Source of the DNA: Candidatus Bathyarchaeota archaeon
GTDB taxonomy: Archaea; Thermoproteota; Bathyarchaeia; Bathyarchaeales; DTEX01
Assembly (NCBI GenBank): GCA_026414245.1
Contig: JAOAJJ010000089.1
Coordinates: 1 to 5,169, forward strand
DNA length: 5,169 nucleotides
Direction of reading: 5' to 3'
The notes below the pieces were generated by a model. The model was not told where the DNA came from. It ran no database searches and was given only the letters and a program-made list of their open reading frames with translations. A program made the translations under genes and the position numbers. Shown here piece after piece: positions 4,711 to 5,169 of this stretch (its first letter is position 1; every line of letters starts with the position of its first letter).

Positions 4711-5169
4711 TTATCTCTTTATCTTCTTAATTAATCTTCTCTTGAAATCATATATTTCTATGGTGAGCGGCATTTGGCCAACCGCGAAGTGTGTTGCACA
4801 TGCAAGACATGGGTCATATGCCCTAAAAACCATTTCCACCATGTTAAGAAGACGTTGGTCAACATCTCCCCCGTGGATTAAATCCCTGGCAGCCCTACAT
4901 ATCGACATATTTATCGAGGGGGCATTATTCACAGTAGCAACGATTAGATTAACGTCCTTAATCAGGGCATTCTCGTCCAGCACATAATGATGGATCAATG
5001 TTCCCCTACATGCTTCAACGACCCCAACGCCCTCACCCGGCTTACCAATCTTATTATTTCGTATGTTTCTGCCCGTTATCTCCGGGTCTCTAACGAGCTC
5101 AAACGCCCGCTCAGCCGCGTAAAGTAGCTCGATGAGACGAGCCCAATGATAAGCCAGTGTAGAGTGCAC
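4711..5169 (-). CDS. [NiFe]-hydrogenase large (alpha) subunit, C-terminal part, cut by the window edge
   Basis: The 152 visible residues are the C-terminal part of a catalytic hydrogenase subunit. The frame is open to the right edge; the GTG there encodes an internal Val, not a start. Diagnostic segments are STLAYHWARLIELLYAAE (3-20), GVGVVEACRGTLIHHY (47-62), the NLIVAT and NNAP region (74-84) and the terminal NiFe-site motif DPCLACATH (119-127), where Cys121 and Cys124 bind the NiFe centre. In this family a protease cuts after the His, removing the tail; here the tail is 25 residues and basic (FKRRLIKKIKR). The RGTLIHHY and DPCLxCATH wording points to cytosolic group 3 enzymes (MvhA or sulfhydrogenase alpha type), but subgroup cannot be fixed from this part. 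The next gene on the strand is tatD, not a maturation protease. Confidence 0.93.
   Translation of the reverse strand: MHSTLAYHWARLIELLYAAERAFELVRDPEITGRNIRNNKIGKPGEGVGVVEACRGTLIHHYVLDENALIKDVNLIVATVNNAPSINMSICRAARDLIHGGDVDQRLLNMVEMVFRAYDPCLACATHFAVGQMPLTIEIYDFKRRLIKKIKR

Noticed and set aside
4742..4987. 81-codon plus-strand open frame
   Set aside because: It is antisense to the hydrogenase C-terminal motifs and shows no features of its own.
5167..5169. GTG at the right edge as the hydrogenase start
   Set aside because: The conserved sequence is already in the C-terminal third of the family and the frame is open to the edge, so this codon is internal Val.

Overview
The window looks archaeal. 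It carries an archaeal/eukaryotic-type elongation factor 2, ribosomal protein eL41, an archaeal-type diphthine-ammonia ligase, a DUF89 (ARMT1-like) protein, TATA-like boxes upstream of transcription units and GGGG or GTGA Shine-Dalgarno motifs. Moderate G+C and a group 3-like [NiFe]-hydrogenase would fit an anaerobic, perhaps thermophilic member of the Thermoproteota, possibly Bathyarchaeia. That placement is inference; no rRNA is present to settle it.

Layout. Bases 1-1281 (minus) hold the N-terminal 427 codons of aEF-2, which runs off the left edge. Upstream on the same strand, 1410-1487 encodes the 25-residue ribosomal protein eL41. A divergent promoter region (1488-1671) separates this translation block from a plus-strand cluster: a DUF89 metal-dependent phosphatase-like protein (1672-2565), Dph6 (2623-3303) and a class I glutamine-amidotransferase-like protein (3300-3845). 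The last two overlap by 4 nt. This cluster meets a TatD-family hydrolase (3842-4603, minus) in a convergent 4-nt overlap. The right end (4711-5169, minus) is the C-terminal part of a [NiFe]-hydrogenase large subunit, cut by the window edge.

How the genes may work together. aEF-2 is the only known diphthamide-bearing protein, and Dph6 performs the last, ATP-dependent amidation in diphthamide synthesis, so substrate and enzyme are neighbours here. The most notable observation is the gene overlapping dph6. It has the fold signature of a GMP-synthase-type glutaminase and keeps the glutamine-site Gln and the His-Pro-Glu motif, but glycine replaces the nucleophilic cysteine. It looks like a pseudo-amidotransferase coupled to an amidating enzyme thought to use free ammonia. 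With the DUF89 gene it may form an uncharacterised diphthamide-linked module; this is a hypothesis from gene order and residues only. No CRISPR array, insertion sequence, tRNA or rRNA was seen, and no stretch over 300 bases lacks a gene.
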